Source: Gonium pectorale (lineage: Eukaryota; Chlorophyta; Chlorophyceae; Chlamydomonadales; Volvocaceae). From it: a stretch of 64,000 nt of DNA. Below are positions 32,901 through 45,788 of this stretch, piece after piece. A program made the position numbers and the translations under genes. The stretch is taken from positions 600,930-664,929 of the forward strand of contig LSYV01000041.1 in assembly GCA_001584585.1 (NCBI GenBank), given 5' to 3'. Numbering within the stretch: the first letter of the stretch is position 1; each line of letters opens with the position of its first letter. The notes under the pieces were generated by a model. That model worked only from the letters and a program-made list of their open reading frames with translations. It did no database searches and was not told the DNA's origin.

Positions 32901-35900
32901 GTTGTCCCTTGGCCGTGTGCAGGTGCTTATTAAGCAGCTGCAGACGACCAAGAGCGACATGATGCAGGACATGAAGACCAAGGTGGAGGCCGTCAAGGCC
33001 GAGTCGGCCGCGGCGTATAAGGCCAGCCTGAAGACCGTGCAGGTGGGTTTGTTGCTGTTGCTAACCTGCCCTTGGTTAAGGCTCCGTAGGCTTGGAGCCA
33101 GGGCGGAAGCGGCACTGCAACACGTAGTGTACAGGAAGCAAGTAATTGGACCCGCAGGCACCCTTCTACAGCGGTCGGAAGAATCGAGTTGCACTTCCAC
33201 CCCTCATCTCCTCTTTGCCCCGTTGCTGCTCCAGGCCCAACTGGACGAGCTGCACGCGTTGCGGGAGGGCGTCCTGGAGGAACTGGTGGGTGGGTGATGC
33301 CAGGGCCTTTGGTTACGGCAGGTGCACAGTTTCCGCGTCGCAACCTGGTCGCGGTCCAGGCTTGCCGAACGGCAGGTGTGCAGTTACTTCTCGGTTGCGC
33401 TCACAGGCGCCGCGGTCATGAAGGCCTTGCTTCCCTTTTGGAAGGATGTTGCTTGTATTACAGGGAGCCTTTCCCCTCCCTCCAAAACTCGCTATCCCCC
33501 AGTTGCATTTCCAATCGGAGTGTCTGTCGGAGAAGACGATTACGCAGATGACCCGTGTGGTGCGAGACAAGGATATCCTGCGGGTGCGGCAGGCGCAGCA
33601 GGACCTGCGCAAGCAGCTTGCCGACTTCGATGCGCGGCTCAAGGAGTCGCAGGAGGAAGTGCAAACAGTGCGGGCCGAGGTGAGGAGGAAGGGATGATGC
33701 TGGGAAGGCCGAAGCGCCTTCACTTGTGCAGACTTTGGCTATGAAGGGCGCAGCAAGGCTTGTGGGAGTTAGGGGGGTTGTGCGCTCACCGATTGCGGTG
33801 GAATGCCGGCGACGCCCGTTTCTGTCGCGTTATTGCAGGCAGCTCAGACGATTCGGATCAAGGAGCTGGAGGCGGCCGGCCAGATCTCCCATTTCCGGGA
33901 AAAGTGGCGTGTGGAGTTCGACAAAAGGCGCAAGCTGCACAATACGGTGGGTCTGCGATCCGAGTCGATCCAGGGCGCAGAAGCAATTCTTAGACCGCCT
34001 TTCTGCATCAGGCAGCGCACGGGGGAATTACAGAGGGCAGCGCACCGGCCAAACATCCCTAGTCTTTGCGCAGTATGGGGCTGAAGGCGGGTGGGCCGTA
34101 TGTGTACAAGCTGCCCGGTTTAGCGGAAGGGGACTCGTCTGACCCGGAGCCCTGGGTGTTGCGTCACCCCAGGTTCTGGAGCTCAAGGGCAACATCCGCG
34201 TGCTATGCCGCGTGCGACCGCTGCTTGAGAAGGAGCGCTCCGTCACGGCCAACGGCGGGGAGATGCCCGTCAAGGCAATGAGCGAGGAGGTGCTGCGCGT
34301 GGCGGCGGTGGACAACAAGGCGGAGAAGGAGTTCGAGTTTGACCGCGTGCTGGCGCCCGATGAGGGGCAAGACAAGGTACGGCTGGGAGCATGGGGCGGC
34401 GTGTATGCCATGTTGACCCCATTCACAATGCTCATACGCTTGAAGTGCTATGCCAAAGGGGGATAAGGGGAGAAGCAGCAAACCCCTTTGCTCCGTCGTA
34501 CCCCTCCCGAACATCGTACCCACGACACTGGCATGCCTTCAACCAATGCGGATGAGCGGGGCGAGGCATCCAAGACCCTGTTTGCGAAGTGTAACCGCAA
34601 AGGAGGTTGATGGCTGTCTTAATCATTGATTGGCACCACCCACTTCCCCTTTTTAGAAATAGGCCCTCGCCCTTGTAGCCGGAGGCTTGGACACATTCTC
34701 GCGTTGCCTTACGCGTGTTGTTGCCGCTTGTACCCTACATTGTCGTACAGCTGTACGACGAGGTTGCTGCGCTCGTGACGTCGGTGCTTGACGGCTTCAA
34801 CGTGGCCATCATGGCGTACGGCCAGACGGGCAGTGGCAAGACCTACACCATGGAGGGCCCCGAGGTACGGCGCGTTGAGGATTGTGTTGCGGATCTCGAT
34901 GAGGGGGGAATCGCTGTCCTGCTTCGCTGTCGTACGGGGACCCTGTCCGCGTGAGTCGGAACAGTCACCGCTGCTGTGTGCTCTGCCCTGCCTCTTCACC
35001 GTTACCTCTCGCAGGGCAACCCCGGCGTGAACCTGCGCGCCCTGGGCGACCTGTTCCGCATCGCGGAGGAGCGCGCCTCCGCCTTCACCACCACCTTCAG
35101 CGCCTCGGTGCTCGAGATCTACAACGAGCAGATCTACGACCTCCTGATGTCCGGCGCGCAGGACGGCGACAAGCTGGACGTGAAGCAGGTGGGTTGACAG
35201 CTGCGGTGCTCTCAGGGCTTCGGACCTAAGCAATAGTTGTGGCACCGCCGTTGCTGCGGCAGGCGTGGGCGCTTCGGTCGTTGGGATATCATGCCGGCAC
35301 TGCTCTGCGGTCATCCCCCCATTTCGCTATGGCCCCGGGGATGCGATTGGAATCAGAAGCCCCCACCCGATGACAAAGCGGATTGCTATGCGAGCCAGGG
35401 CCCAATGTTATTTTGCCGCAATTCACATCAATCTTGTGCACATCCTGTGCGCACGCGGCCCACGCGGCAGGGACCGGAGGGCATGTACGTTCCGGGCCTG
35501 AAGCTGGAGGAGGTCAAGGACATGGCCGACGTGACGGCCATGATTGGGCGCGGCAAATCCAACCGCTCCACGTACGCCACCAACATGAACGAGCACAGCT
35601 CGCGCTCGCACCTGGTGCTGTCGGTGTACGTCAACTCGGTCAACAAGCTCAACGGTGAGGCCGTGCCCAACTGCCGCCGCGGGGTCCCGATTTGCTCCCG
35701 ATGTCGGTATCGGGAGTTTGGACTATGAGGACTAGGGCAGCCGGCACGTGCGTCCTTGCTCGGGGTATCTGTGCTCCCGGGGTCCGGTGCCGTTCGGCGC
35801 GGCGTGCACGACAACAGCCCACGCCATGCTCATGCTCGTGCCAGTCTGCTTGGAGACCTTTGCCGATGTGTCGCCGTGCGTATCTTGGCTGACAGGCAAC

Positions 35901-36651
35901 ATCCTGCGCGGTAAGCTTCACCTCATTGACCTGGCGGGCAGCGAGCGGCTCAGCCGCACGGGAGCGCAGGGCGACCGGCTGAAGGAGGCGCAGGCCATCA
36001 ACAAGTCGCTGTCGGCGCTGGGCGACGTGATCCAGGCGCTGCAGCAGCGGAACGCGCATATCCCCTACCGCAACTCCAAGGTCGGTGTGCACGGTGCTGC
36101 CGATGTTCCTTCCTGACTGCCCACTGGTCCTGCTGCCCGCACCGTATCTTGCTTACCGGTATTTGCAAGTATCTGACTACCGCCAAAGCTATGGTCACAA
36201 GTACTGAAGGGTGTTTGATTTGCCTCGTGTGGAAAGAAAGAGTGTTGCATGCTGACGTGTCCTGGCCTCCGCGCTCCGCGCCACCCAAATAACCCCACAG
36301 CTGACTCGCCTGCTGGAGGATTCGCTGGGCGGTAACAGCAAGTGCGTCATGATTGTCAACGTGTCGCCCGCCACTGAGAACGTCTCCGAGACGAAGTGCT
36401 CGCTGGAGTTTGCGTCCCGCGCCCGCAAGGTGGAGCTGGGCCGCGCGCGCGCAAACGTGGTCTCGACGGAGGGCGGCAACGGCAACGGGTCAGGCAGCGG
36501 CGGCGGCGCGACGGGTGCCAGCCCCATTCCGCCGCGCAGCGGCCGCGCGACGCCTGCCGGCGAGGGCACTATGAGCCGGGTCGGGTCGCGCGAGGCGATG
36601 AGCACGCCGGTCGGGCGGCGGTCGACGGGCGCCAGCAGCCTGGGCCGGTAG
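29981..36651 (+). CDS. Kinesin-14, C-terminal minus-end motor
   Basis: About 21 exons encode roughly 900 residues. The order is a short helical start ([16 protein letters not shown], 29981-30079), an acidic stretch ([17 protein letters not shown]), a long coiled-coil stalk (about 31242-33946), then the motor from 34173. The neck [15 protein letters not shown] just before the motor, and the motor at the C-terminus, are the marks of kinesin-14, which walks toward microtubule minus ends in spindles and transport. The motor shows [11 protein letters not shown] (P-loop), NEHSSRSH (switch I) and DLAGSE (switch II). A Gly/Ser/Arg-rich tail of about 70 residues follows the motor. Nearly all introns are phase 0 and several exons are tiny (45, 51, 54 bases). 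The exon near 31064 has ambiguous borders and the 5' start is unresolved. It is divergent from the dynein gene. Confidence 0.9.
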
Positions 36652-36824
36652 TCGGTGCCATGACATGGGGAGATGTACCCGGGGTTCGGGCGTTGGCGCG
36701 GCGCTGGAACGGGGAGTCCCTACCAGCACCTCCATTTGTATACGCAGCGCCGACTTGTGTGAATGCCTCCCGGTTGCCTGACTTCCGAGTGTGCCGCGGA
36801 GTCTGCCGAGCTTGCTGCATGTAC

Positions 36825-36829
36825 TGTAA
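36825..36829 (+). terminator. TGTAA poly(A) signal of kinesin gene
   Basis: First TGTAA after the kinesin TAG stop, 174 bases downstream (in GTACTGTAAGTACG). Confidence 0.6.
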
Positions 36830-38032
36830 GTACGCACATCATTTGGAAGCTGAAGGATGACGGGTCATGCGACAAGGGTTACCTGCTTGGCCACTGCGAC
36901 TATGGCCAGGGTGCGCTTTGAACTTAGCTGTGCAACCGAGAGGTTGTTATGTATAGCGGCTCGACAGGTTCTCATGCTCTTGTTTGTGCGCGATGGGCCT
37001 TGGCGCAGCCTTTGCGCACGCTTGCTGCCGATCTGTGGGCTAGGAACGGGCGAAACGAGCAAAGATTGCGCTCGTGAAAGCCGCTGCCCTGCATGCGTGT
37101 GGGGCTTGAAGAGCCATGGAGGAGGGGGGCGCATGGCTATCGCCGCTTCGCGTGTCAGCTCCCCGCCCTCGCCGGGGGCCATGGAAAACCGCCGAACGGT
37201 GTCATGGTGACGGCGTCACGGGGTGGCACCTGCAGGCTGCACCACGCAACAGGATGATATGCCAGACTGGACGTGTCCCTTAATCCCTTGACGCCGTGAC
37301 GCTGCGTGGGTGGACGCAGCAGTGTGGCGCTCTTACTTGGCTCCCGCACGGAACTGCAGTTTAACCGTCTCCGCGGCGGATGTGTGTGGTGCTGATTGCC
37401 GCGTGCGCCTCCCGGACCCGTGTACCCTGGCCCAATCGCCTTCTGAGGTTAGCAGGGTATGTGTATCGGCGTTGGGATGCTGCGAGGTGGGAGTTGCCTC
37501 GGTCTGTGCGCGCTCATATGAATAGCAAAATGATCGCTTTGTTGACAATACGTTCATGCGCCTGGCGGAGTGGGATGTGTTCTGAGGCCCACATGATATC
37601 GCTGCGCTCTTTGAGTGACTTTTGAGTGACGGTCGGTCCCATATCGGCGTGCATGGCCGCCGCCATCGTGTTGGACGTGCGAGCAACTCCTGAGGGATAA
37701 CAGTCTAGCAACGTACATAATGTGCAGTCGGTCAAGAGGGAGAGTGACTCATGCTGTTAGGACTCGTGATCAGGATGGGCCTATACTGGGTTGTGATCAG
37801 CTGTACATGGTTGTGAATCGGTGAGAGCGCAAGCCACGGTTCGTGCGTGCGTACGGGAGGAGGCCGTCCGGCTGCCGGCATTTGGCCCCACAGTGGACGG
37901 TTGGGACCTAACATGCTCTGTACGAGAGGCCTAAGTACCTGGCGTTGCATCTTTGCGTAAGGCCGGCACTGAGTACCTAGGTCCTCATACGGTGCTCACG
38001 GTAGGCAAGGAAGGCATTGATCAATTGACAGT
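36830..38032. other. Intergenic, convergent genes
   Basis: Spacer between the 3' ends of the kinesin and RPH1-like genes. I see only a short tandem duplication (TTGAGTGACTTTTGAGTGAC, near 37613) and no supported exon. Confidence 0.5.
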
Positions 38033-38037
38033 TTACA
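38033..38037 (-). terminator. TGTAA poly(A) signal of RPH1-like gene
   Basis: TTACA on the plus strand is the first minus-strand TGTAA downstream of the stop at 38565. The implied 3' UTR is about 530 bases, so an atypical earlier site is also possible. Confidence 0.4.
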
Positions 38038-38564
38038 CGACGGGGTCTTGGCCGACGGGGGCGTTCATGTTTGCCGTCACCGCCCCTCCCTGACTGGTTG
38101 TAGCAGACCGGAAGAAATGGATTCGCCTTCCGGTCATGAGCAACATGGACGTGCATCGAGCCGGTATGGGCAACGCGGCAGCCTGAACTACGGTAGCTCC
38201 TGCACCAAGCACTTGCGAACGGCGTTATGAAGAGCCATGCGTGCACTCACTGGTCCACACCGTTGCATACTTCAAAACGCCGGTCAACAGCTATATGGCC
38301 ACCAGTACATGCTCTTTCTACAGCAGTACGACAAAGCAAAGTACCCTGCTGGGAGAATGCGCGGGCCTAGCCGCCCTCGTATGGACGCGGCGCATGACAC
38401 GCCTCCCCACACCACGCGCTCGTGCCAGCACCTCGCACCATCCGAACGATCCCGAATTCCCCACAGCCCAGGCACCCCCCATTCATGACCCAGCCCCCAG
38501 CTCTCATGCCGGGCGAATTGAGGCCCCACTCGCCACAACCTCCCAGCCCCTGTCCTGCAGTCCT

Positions 38565-40137
38565 TCAAGCACTGCCGCCGTTGCCGCCGTCGCTGCTGCT
38601 CCCGCCCTCGCTGCCCGCGGCGCTCGACGGCTGCGCCGCCTCCTCCGCGCCCGCGTACGCGAACGGCAGGCCGTACACCTCCTTCCACACGCCCTTCCAC
38701 CAGTAGACCGCCCCCAGCGCCAGCACGTTGCTGGAGAAGATGAAGGGGAAGCTCTTCCACACAAACGGAAGCGTCACGTTCATGATCGGCACCTAGGATC
38801 GGTGGGGCGGGAGAGCCACAGGGGGGGAACCGGGCCGCCGCGGATGCTCAGCCTCAGGGCAGCTGATATGCCTCAGGGCATCGGCCAACCCTCGTGCGCT
38901 GTACTGCGCAGTGCTTCCATTGCCCCACTGCGCTTGGGCGTGAGATGCGGCTTGGGGACAGAGTCCCGAGGCAGGGGGTATACAAACAGAGCCGTTGCGT
39001 ACAGACGGCACAGTATCGTGATGCGTGGGCGACCGTGCCGCAGAGATTCACCCAGCCTGGCCACTCTGGCAAAGGTGCGCCATCGAGCGCCGCAACTCGG
39101 GTCGCACCTGCCCTCGTTGGGCAGCCGGGCAGGTAGACGGCGCCAGGAATGCCCCAGCTCATGTGCCGCTGGCGGCTATCCCGCCTCGAGTGGCCTTGTG
39201 CTCGCCCCGCGGCCCCCCGCTCCCATCCACCCCCCTCCCCCGCACCAGCAGGAAGAGGATGTTGAGCGCGTCCTTCTCCTTCGGAAGGCACTCCTTGGCG
39301 CGGAGCGAGGGGATGGTGAACATCCAGATGGACCACATGCTGCGGCAGGAGCGGCAGGAGCAGAGGGTTCGGGGGGAGGGAAGCCCCAGGCAAGGGAGGG
39401 GAAGTGCGCAAGAGGCTCGGACGGCATCCAGGCACGGCTGGGTAACACCAGGCGAGCCCCCGGAGAGCGTGTTGGCGGCCATTGCACATATGCGCTAGCA
39501 ACGCGCCCGTGGCTAGACGTGTTGGCACGCGCAACAAAGATTCATGGCCCGAGTGTAGCTGATGGAACCTGTTCGGCCCAATCGTCCGCCCCTGGCTGGA
39601 TTTTGGTTACCCGTGCTGCCAGCTCACCCTAGCAGTCGGGCGATGCTTGGCTCGTCCGTGGGCCAGATGATGTTGAAGGAGAGCAGGCCTCCGGCCACCA
39701 GCGCAATCCAAGACTGGTACTCAAAGATGTCGTACAGCAGGCTGCCCTTCACCGCCGGGTTCTTCTGCTTGGTCGACGGGCGCGGCGCAAACGTCCCGGC
39801 CGCCTGGCGGGTGAACTTGGTCACCTCCTTTTCGAGGTCGACGTCCCGCTGGGCCGACGTGGATGGCTGCTCAGCTGCGGGCGGTTGCGTCCAGGCGATG
39901 GGTGTGGCAACGGGTGAGTCTTGGTCGGCCACGGCAGCAAGATATGGGCAGAATACGAACATGCTCAGTTTTATATCAGCTGTGGATTAGCGCACTTGTC
40001 GTCTGCTGCGGCCCGTTGTTGCCGCTCCGCACCACCAGCCGCGCATGAGCTCGCCCCCAAGCGCCCAGTTGAGCCCGCGATGCCGCTGGAAATTTAGGCT
40101 GCGCAGAAAATCGCTGGTGCATTTGCAAGGCTTGCAT
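38565..40137 (-). CDS. RPH1-like chloroplast membrane protein
   Basis: Four exons (40137-39996, 39919-39628, 39339-39246, 38792-38565) join in phase to 251 residues. The first exon encodes MQALQMHQRFSAQPKFPAAS followed by Arg/Ala-rich sequence, a typical plastid transit peptide. The core has TFAPRPSTKQKNPAVKGSLL, WIALVAGGLLSFNIIWPTDE, MWSIWMFTIPSLRAKECLPK, and ILFLLVPIMNVTLPFVWKSF, with about four hydrophobic spans. This resembles the plant RESISTANCE TO PHYTOPHTHORA 1 family, a plastid membrane protein linked to pathogen resistance in Arabidopsis; its biochemical role is not known to me. The C-terminus is a Ser/Gly-rich tail. The first exon is my inference from the transit peptide and phase; the ATG at 39962 inside exon 2 is the alternative start. 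The gene is divergent from LIP5. Confidence 0.8.
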
Positions 40138-41139
40138 TGTCTTTAACGGTGCAAGTGCTTGACGCGTTCAAGTGCTTCTGGGCGGGCGACAAACTGCAGC
40201 AACGTCAACGTATATGAGTGTAATTGAACAGTAGAATTCGTCGCTAAACCGGGTAGATCTGCAAGGTGGTCTCGGAGCTTTGTGTCCGCAGACCGCCTGT
40301 ATTTTTGGGTGCTGCCGCCACGCATGAGGGACTCACGCCGGAGGGGCAATCGCTGTTGCCTGCCTAACCCCTGTCGCTACCCCAAGTGAAGTGTTGGCAC
40401 GGCGGGTACAAAGGGTATAACTGGAGCGCACAGCTGGAATCTGCAGTGTTTTCCACCACCCGCGTCTCCATAAGCGCGTAAAGTTCTCAAGTCAGTCCTA
40501 TCCTCAAGCAACGGTGTGTTTGACGCGCAGGGACGCGAGGAACGCGTGATCCTGGTGTTGTTTTCTGCTGTTCCCCTCATGCCAACAGCCCTCCGCCTTA
40601 CGCACGATAGTCCGGCAAGCTCACAATGCAACTTAAATGTGGGTTTGTCATGACCCCTGCAGTTACCGGTGTTTGCCCAACATGGTTGCTGTGCATATAT
40701 ATGTCCCGCACCAGTTCCAGTTGGCCACGCAGTGAGCCTCTGTCACAAGGCTAATTCCTGTCCCCAGAATATTGGGCTGAGCATGCACTTCGTGTTCGCA
40801 GGCCGGCCACGGTCCAAGCCAGCTGGTGGTACTGGTGATGTGGCGCGACCCGGGGGACTGCCGAGAAAGGTACACGCCGACTCTCCCACCGCGACGATTT
40901 GCCCCAACTACGTATACCATGCGAGAGCTTCTCCCCGACTCGTATGGGGCATAGGTACGAGCCACGTTAGTTGAATCGTCGCTCGTATCGTATAGGGCAC
41001 ATTAGGGACACTAGAGCTAGTGTGTTCTGCGCGGATCAGGCATCACCTTTAAGCTCGCCAAGTGCTTTACGCTCACATTTAGCGCTGAGTTGTCGGAAGG
41101 ACCTCGCGTCCTCGCGGAAGCACACCCCTACAATTAAAG
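40138..41139. other. Divergent upstream region, RPH1-like and LIP5
   Basis: About 1 kb lies between two start codons on opposite strands and must hold both promoters. I see no exon or repeat in it. It is more AT-rich than its neighbours. Confidence 0.5.
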
Positions 41140-44100
41140 ATGGCGATGGATTTAGAGGATCAGAAAAAGGCTATACTGCCATACCTGCAGGTGCGCATAC
41201 GGAAGCGACAGCTGCCTGCATCTGCATGGGTCATGCTGTGCCCCAAGAGCCCTCTTCATACTCGTGGTGCAGAGGGCCCAGGAGATACAGCAGGCGGATC
41301 CCAAGGTTGCCTACTATTGCCGCTTGTATGGCGTGGAGCAGGTGCGGGCCCACGTCGCCAGCTCCCGGCCCCTTCCTGCCTTTCCCTGCTCCTCGTCGTG
41401 GCAGCTATGAGCCCTGCCATGTACCCCTTTCTCCAAGGCCATGACACACATGCTCTCCAGCTTCGTCGTTGCGTTCATGAGAGGGCATGCGCCCCAAGTC
41501 CGTCCCGTGACGCAGCACGTCTTTCACACTCAACCGCCCTCACAGCATCACGTCGCATGCAAACCGCCCAAGCACAATGCCCAAACGTGAGGCACCACCC
41601 CCCGCGAGCTCCGGACGGGCCAGCGCTTCCTTGGGTTCGGGCCTCCGGGTTGTGGGTCTTCCGACTGGGTTGGGTTGGAGGTGTGTCGGTTGCGACAGCC
41701 GCCGGTGCCCCCCCCCTTTCCTTCACCAATATTACACGCCGGGTGGAAACGGGACGGCATGCCGTGAGGCTTCTCCTGTGACCCCCCCCCGGATCCCTTT
41801 GAGCCACACTAGACGCCTCCTGCACAACATGTCCACCCGAACCCCACATCCCATAGGCGCTGGCCCTCAAGCAGCGCGCCAAGGAGGTCAACGCCGTGCT
41901 GATGGCGGCTATGGATTCGCTGGAGAAGGAGAAGGCAAAGCTGATGCTGGATCCTGTGGGAGACCGGATCCACTGCCTTGGCTTTGCGCTGCGGATCTTT
42001 GACAACGCGGATCGGGTGGATCGCGCCGGCAAGGCCACGGAGCGCACGTCCAAGGCCTTCTACGCCGCCTCCGTCTTCATAGACGTGAGAGCGGGGGGAT
42101 GCAGTGGCTTGCGAGGGGGGCTGGAGGACGGATTACAAGGGTGATGGAGAATAGCTTGCGAGGAGGGAAGAAACGAGAGCGCGTGGGGCATGCCGCTGGG
42201 CATGCCAGCACCGCCCTCTGCGGGCGGGGCGACGCGGCGGGGTCGCAACGCAGGAGGGGATCGCATCACAGGCTGAGCGGGCTGCACGGAAGTATCCACG
42301 CGTCGGGAGCGCCCCACGCGGCCAGCGCTGCTCCCGCCAACGGCAGGCGACGCCGACCGCCCCGCACCGCCCCGATAGGTGCGGACGGACCACCCACCAC
42401 AGCGGTGTGATCAGCAGGCGGCGTGACGCCCATCCCCCCGTTCAGATGCGAATGCTGCTGGCAGACCAATGGTGCCATGCCCTAACTCTCAAACCTCGCT
42501 CAGATCCTCAACCACTTTGAGGGCGGCGTGGACGCGGAGTTGGTGGAGAAGCAGCGCTACTGCCTGTGGCGCGCGGCGGAGATCCGCAAGGCGCTGCGGG
42601 AGGGCCGCCAGCCGCTGCCGCCGCCAGCCGCCGGCGCCAACGGCGGCGGCGGTGGCTCTGCTGCCAGTGCCAGCGGCGGCCTGGAGGACCTGCCGCCAGC
42701 GTCGGGATCCAGTGCCTGGGCGTACGGGGGCTCGGGCCAAGCACCGGCGGCGGCGGCGCCGCCGCAGCCGCAGCCGCAGCCGCAGCCGCCGCAGCCAACG
42801 GCCGTGGCGGCGGGCGGGCCCAGCGGGCTCGGGGCGCCGCCAGGCATCAGCGGCCGCTTCTGGCCCGGCTGTCGCCTGAGGGTTCGGACAGACGAGGGCC
42901 TGGAGGGCGCATCCGGGGAGCAGGTGGGCTGTGAGGGACATAGGATGCGGGAGGGCGCGGGGCTGCAGACAGGTGCGGCGAATGGGTCTCAGCGGTGTGC
43001 CCCCGAGTGCGTAGCCCGACTCCAGCAGCCGTCCTTGGCATCCTTCCCCGTGCCCCCAGCGGGTTGGGGGGAGGCTGCTGGCCAGGGCACCTGGCAGCGT
43101 AGTAGAGGCCTTCCTGCGTGCTTGCGCATTCCCACTCCAGGCACCCGGCTCGCGTCTGCCCCTGCCCCCGGCGCAGGTTCAGCAGGGCACTGTGGGGCAG
43201 GTGGTGCAGCGGCCAGACGGCGGGATAAGGTGCGTGCGTGCGACGTACAAGGCGCACCGAAAATCCTGTCGTACGGTGCACCGTATTGCTCGTACCAACG
43301 TGTTGCTGAGTGCTGGTAGCGCGCATGCTGCCTCCCGCGCCCCGCGGGCGTCCCGCGCCTGTTTCCGTCCGCGATCGCCGCCCGGGCCATACCGGCCGTC
43401 GCCGCCTGCGCCCCGTCGGCCCAGTCCGTCAGCCTGGCCCGCATCCTCAGCTACAGGGCGCAGCTCCTAGACCGACTGTACGTCTCAAACTATCATCAAC
43501 CGGCTAACCAGTCAGCAATAACCAACTGACTGCCCGGCCCGTAACCGCAGCTACAAGGTGGCGCTCCGAGACCGGCTGCTGGAGGTGCCCGAGGAGGCGG
43601 CGGTTCCGGAGCTGGCGGAGGGCGCGCCGGCGGCGATGCGGCAGCAGCCCAGCGCGCCCCCTCAGCCGGTCACGGTGCTGCTGGTCAACGACATGTCCTG
43701 GTGCGTTGACTGACGGTACGCCTGAGCGGCTGGCTCAGGCTTCAGGAGCGCAGGCAGTTCCGTGGCTGTAACCGTTACTGACATGTTCTACGTCAGCAGC
43801 AACAGGGGCGTCGCGACGACAGCTTGCAGTTCTCGCCCTCGTTTGTGGCCCAACCATCCATCGCTCATCCTCTCTTTGTGCACCCTGCAACCACCCGCAA
43901 TCACCGCACTCGCAGGCCGCCCACCTTCCTGGTAAAGACGGTCGACGGCCGGGAGGTGGCCGCGGAGGCGCAGCAACTAGGACCGCCCCTGCCGCTGCCG
44001 CCCACGCCGGCCCCGGGCGCCGCCGCCCACCCGCCATCGTCCGCGCCAGTGCTTGGTTCACCACTGGATAGGAGCCTGGGGTCCGGCTCGGCAACACCGC

Positions 44101-44714
44101 CGCCGCCGGCCCCGCCGTCCGCGCCCTCCGCTCCCTTCGCCCCTTCCTACCCATCCATTGCGGGGGCGCACCCCGCGCCGCCGCCGCCAGCCCAGGGCTA
44201 CGCGCAGTCGGTCTCGTGGCCGCACCCGGCCTCCGCGTCCGCCGCTGCCCCGTCCAACGGCTGGGCGCCACCGCCGCCTCTCCCGGCGGGGTACAAGCCA
44301 CCGCTCAAGGTGCGGAGGGCGGGTGCCGAGTTCATTGGAGGCTGCAGGGAGCCAGGCAACCCGGGTCGCTGGCGGGGGCTTTATTTGTACCACGTGCTTC
44401 GGACCCAGCCCTGCTCAACATCCCACGGTCCCGCATCACAGCTGCCGCGTTTCGGGTCAATTAGCCTTGGCGGCCGGTCAGCCTACCCGCAGTTGCAGGC
44501 CGACACGGCATGACAGGTTTGCCGCGTGGGCCCCGATCCTCGCCCGTTCACGTGTCCCTCCCTCCCGTAGACCATCACGGACGCTCAGAAGCAGGCCAAG
44601 TACGCGGTCTCCGCTCTGTCCTTTGAGGACATCCCGACCGCCGTCAAGCACCTCACGGAGGCGCTGCAGCTGCTAACCAACCCGCAGCACACCGAGCCGC
44701 AGCACTGGAAATGA
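41140..44714 (+). CDS. LIP5: LIP5/VTA1, activator of VPS4/SKD1 ATPase
   Basis: Eight exons (41140-41190, 41273-41341, 41857-42084, 42504-42923, 43177-43229, 43551-43700, 43916-44309, 44571-44714) join in phase to about 502 residues. The protein stimulates the AAA ATPase VPS4/SKD1 that disassembles ESCRT-III on endosomes during multivesicular body sorting. The N-terminal tandem MIT region is clear: ILPYLQRAQEIQQADPKVAY, YYCRLYGVEQALALKQRAKE, and ALRIFDNADRVDRAGKATER. The C-terminal VPS4-binding helices read DAQKQAKYAVSALSFEDIPT and AVKHLTEALQLL, ending HWK. Between them is a long Gly/Pro/Ala-rich linker, which makes the protein longer than plant LIP5 (about 420 residues). Exons 5 and 6, in the linker, are the least certain. 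Confidence 0.9.
43451..43481 (+). other. Decoy or duplicated exon start in LIP5 intron
   Basis: CTACAGGGCGCAGCTCCTAG after a CTCAG acceptor resembles the start of the real exon at 43551 (CTACAAGGTGGCGCTCCGAG): 22 of the first 28 bases match. Both read similarly (SYRAQLLDRL and SYKVALRDRL). Joining both in series breaks the frame, so they would be alternatives or one is decayed. Confidence 0.5.
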
Positions 44715-45268
44715 ATCAAGGGGACGGAGGGGCTGGCGAGGGCGGCGTTATGAGCCACAGCCATGGGCGGGGCGAGGCGGTGGGGCGGTGAATGTTCATG
44801 GCGGGAGGCGGTTGCTGGCGCGGTCGGCGGCCTCGAGTTGTTGCAGGAAGAGCACCTAAGAGCTCCGTATTGAAGCCACATGCAGGGCTTCGTTGCAGCA
44901 GGCTCACCCCCATTGGCCGCCCGCAAGTTCACGGCCTGTGTTGGCGTGAGGGGGCACGGCCACATCATTGAGGTGTGGGAGGCGCGGACGCGTCGGTGTT
45001 GGGCAAGCGACTCGTGTGTGCCGGGAAGCTTGATTGCGGGTTGGACCGTGCGTTGCTTGTTGCTGGTTGGCGCCCGGTGTACCCCCTACCCCCTACCCAT
45101 GTACCGCACGGTGCACCTGGCGGCACCGTTGGCTTGAGACACCGCCCCGCTCTTCCGCACGGCGCATCTGAGGCGGCCTCGCCATCCTGGCGGTGAGGAA
45201 TGCGTGCGCGGGGCTTGATCTCAGTCCGCCACCAGGCAGGGCGCCGAGGTGGTGGTGGAGGCCTGGAG

Positions 45269-45273
45269 TGTAA
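45269..45273 (+). terminator. TGTAA poly(A) signal of LIP5
   Basis: First TGTAA after the LIP5 TGA, about 555 bases downstream. Confidence 0.45.
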
Positions 45274-45788
45274 GGAGGTGTTGACTGGAAGCGGACCCGA
45301 CGGCCATGGCTGACAGGCACCGCATGCCAAGGACACGCTGGCTACCGGGCCTGGTTCTCCAGCTGCGAGGCGGTGAGGCCCCTAGGTCGCCTGTTCAGGG
45401 GATACCTTCGGTGAGAGAGTTGCAAAGGACACGATCATAACCCGTCCGGCGCAGTGGGGCGCCACAGATGCAGACACGCAGCTTGGCTGACAGGGTGCTG
45501 CGTCCATGTGTTATATCGCATCATGGATTTATGGTTCCAGGGCCAGGGTAGGGGCCGGTTGTGATCCATGGGCCACATTGCGCTTGTCGAGGTGTACCAC
45601 CGCAACCGGAATAGATCCATGCCCAGCTGTCGTGTCCCGTGAACGGTACGGCAATGGTCCAGCACCGTGTACGGCGAAGTCGAGGCAAGCCCGGGTCAGC
45701 GCGCCGCGGTGCACCACTTTGACGGGCCTAGTATGGCGGGCTCGGCCGCACAGAGGCGCGATCGCGCCGGTAACAAGGGCGGAAAAGA

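Noticed and set aside
38241..39632. 463-codon plus-strand frame
   Set aside because: It is antisense to the RPH1-like gene, runs through its introns and exons alike, and has no recognisable protein pattern.
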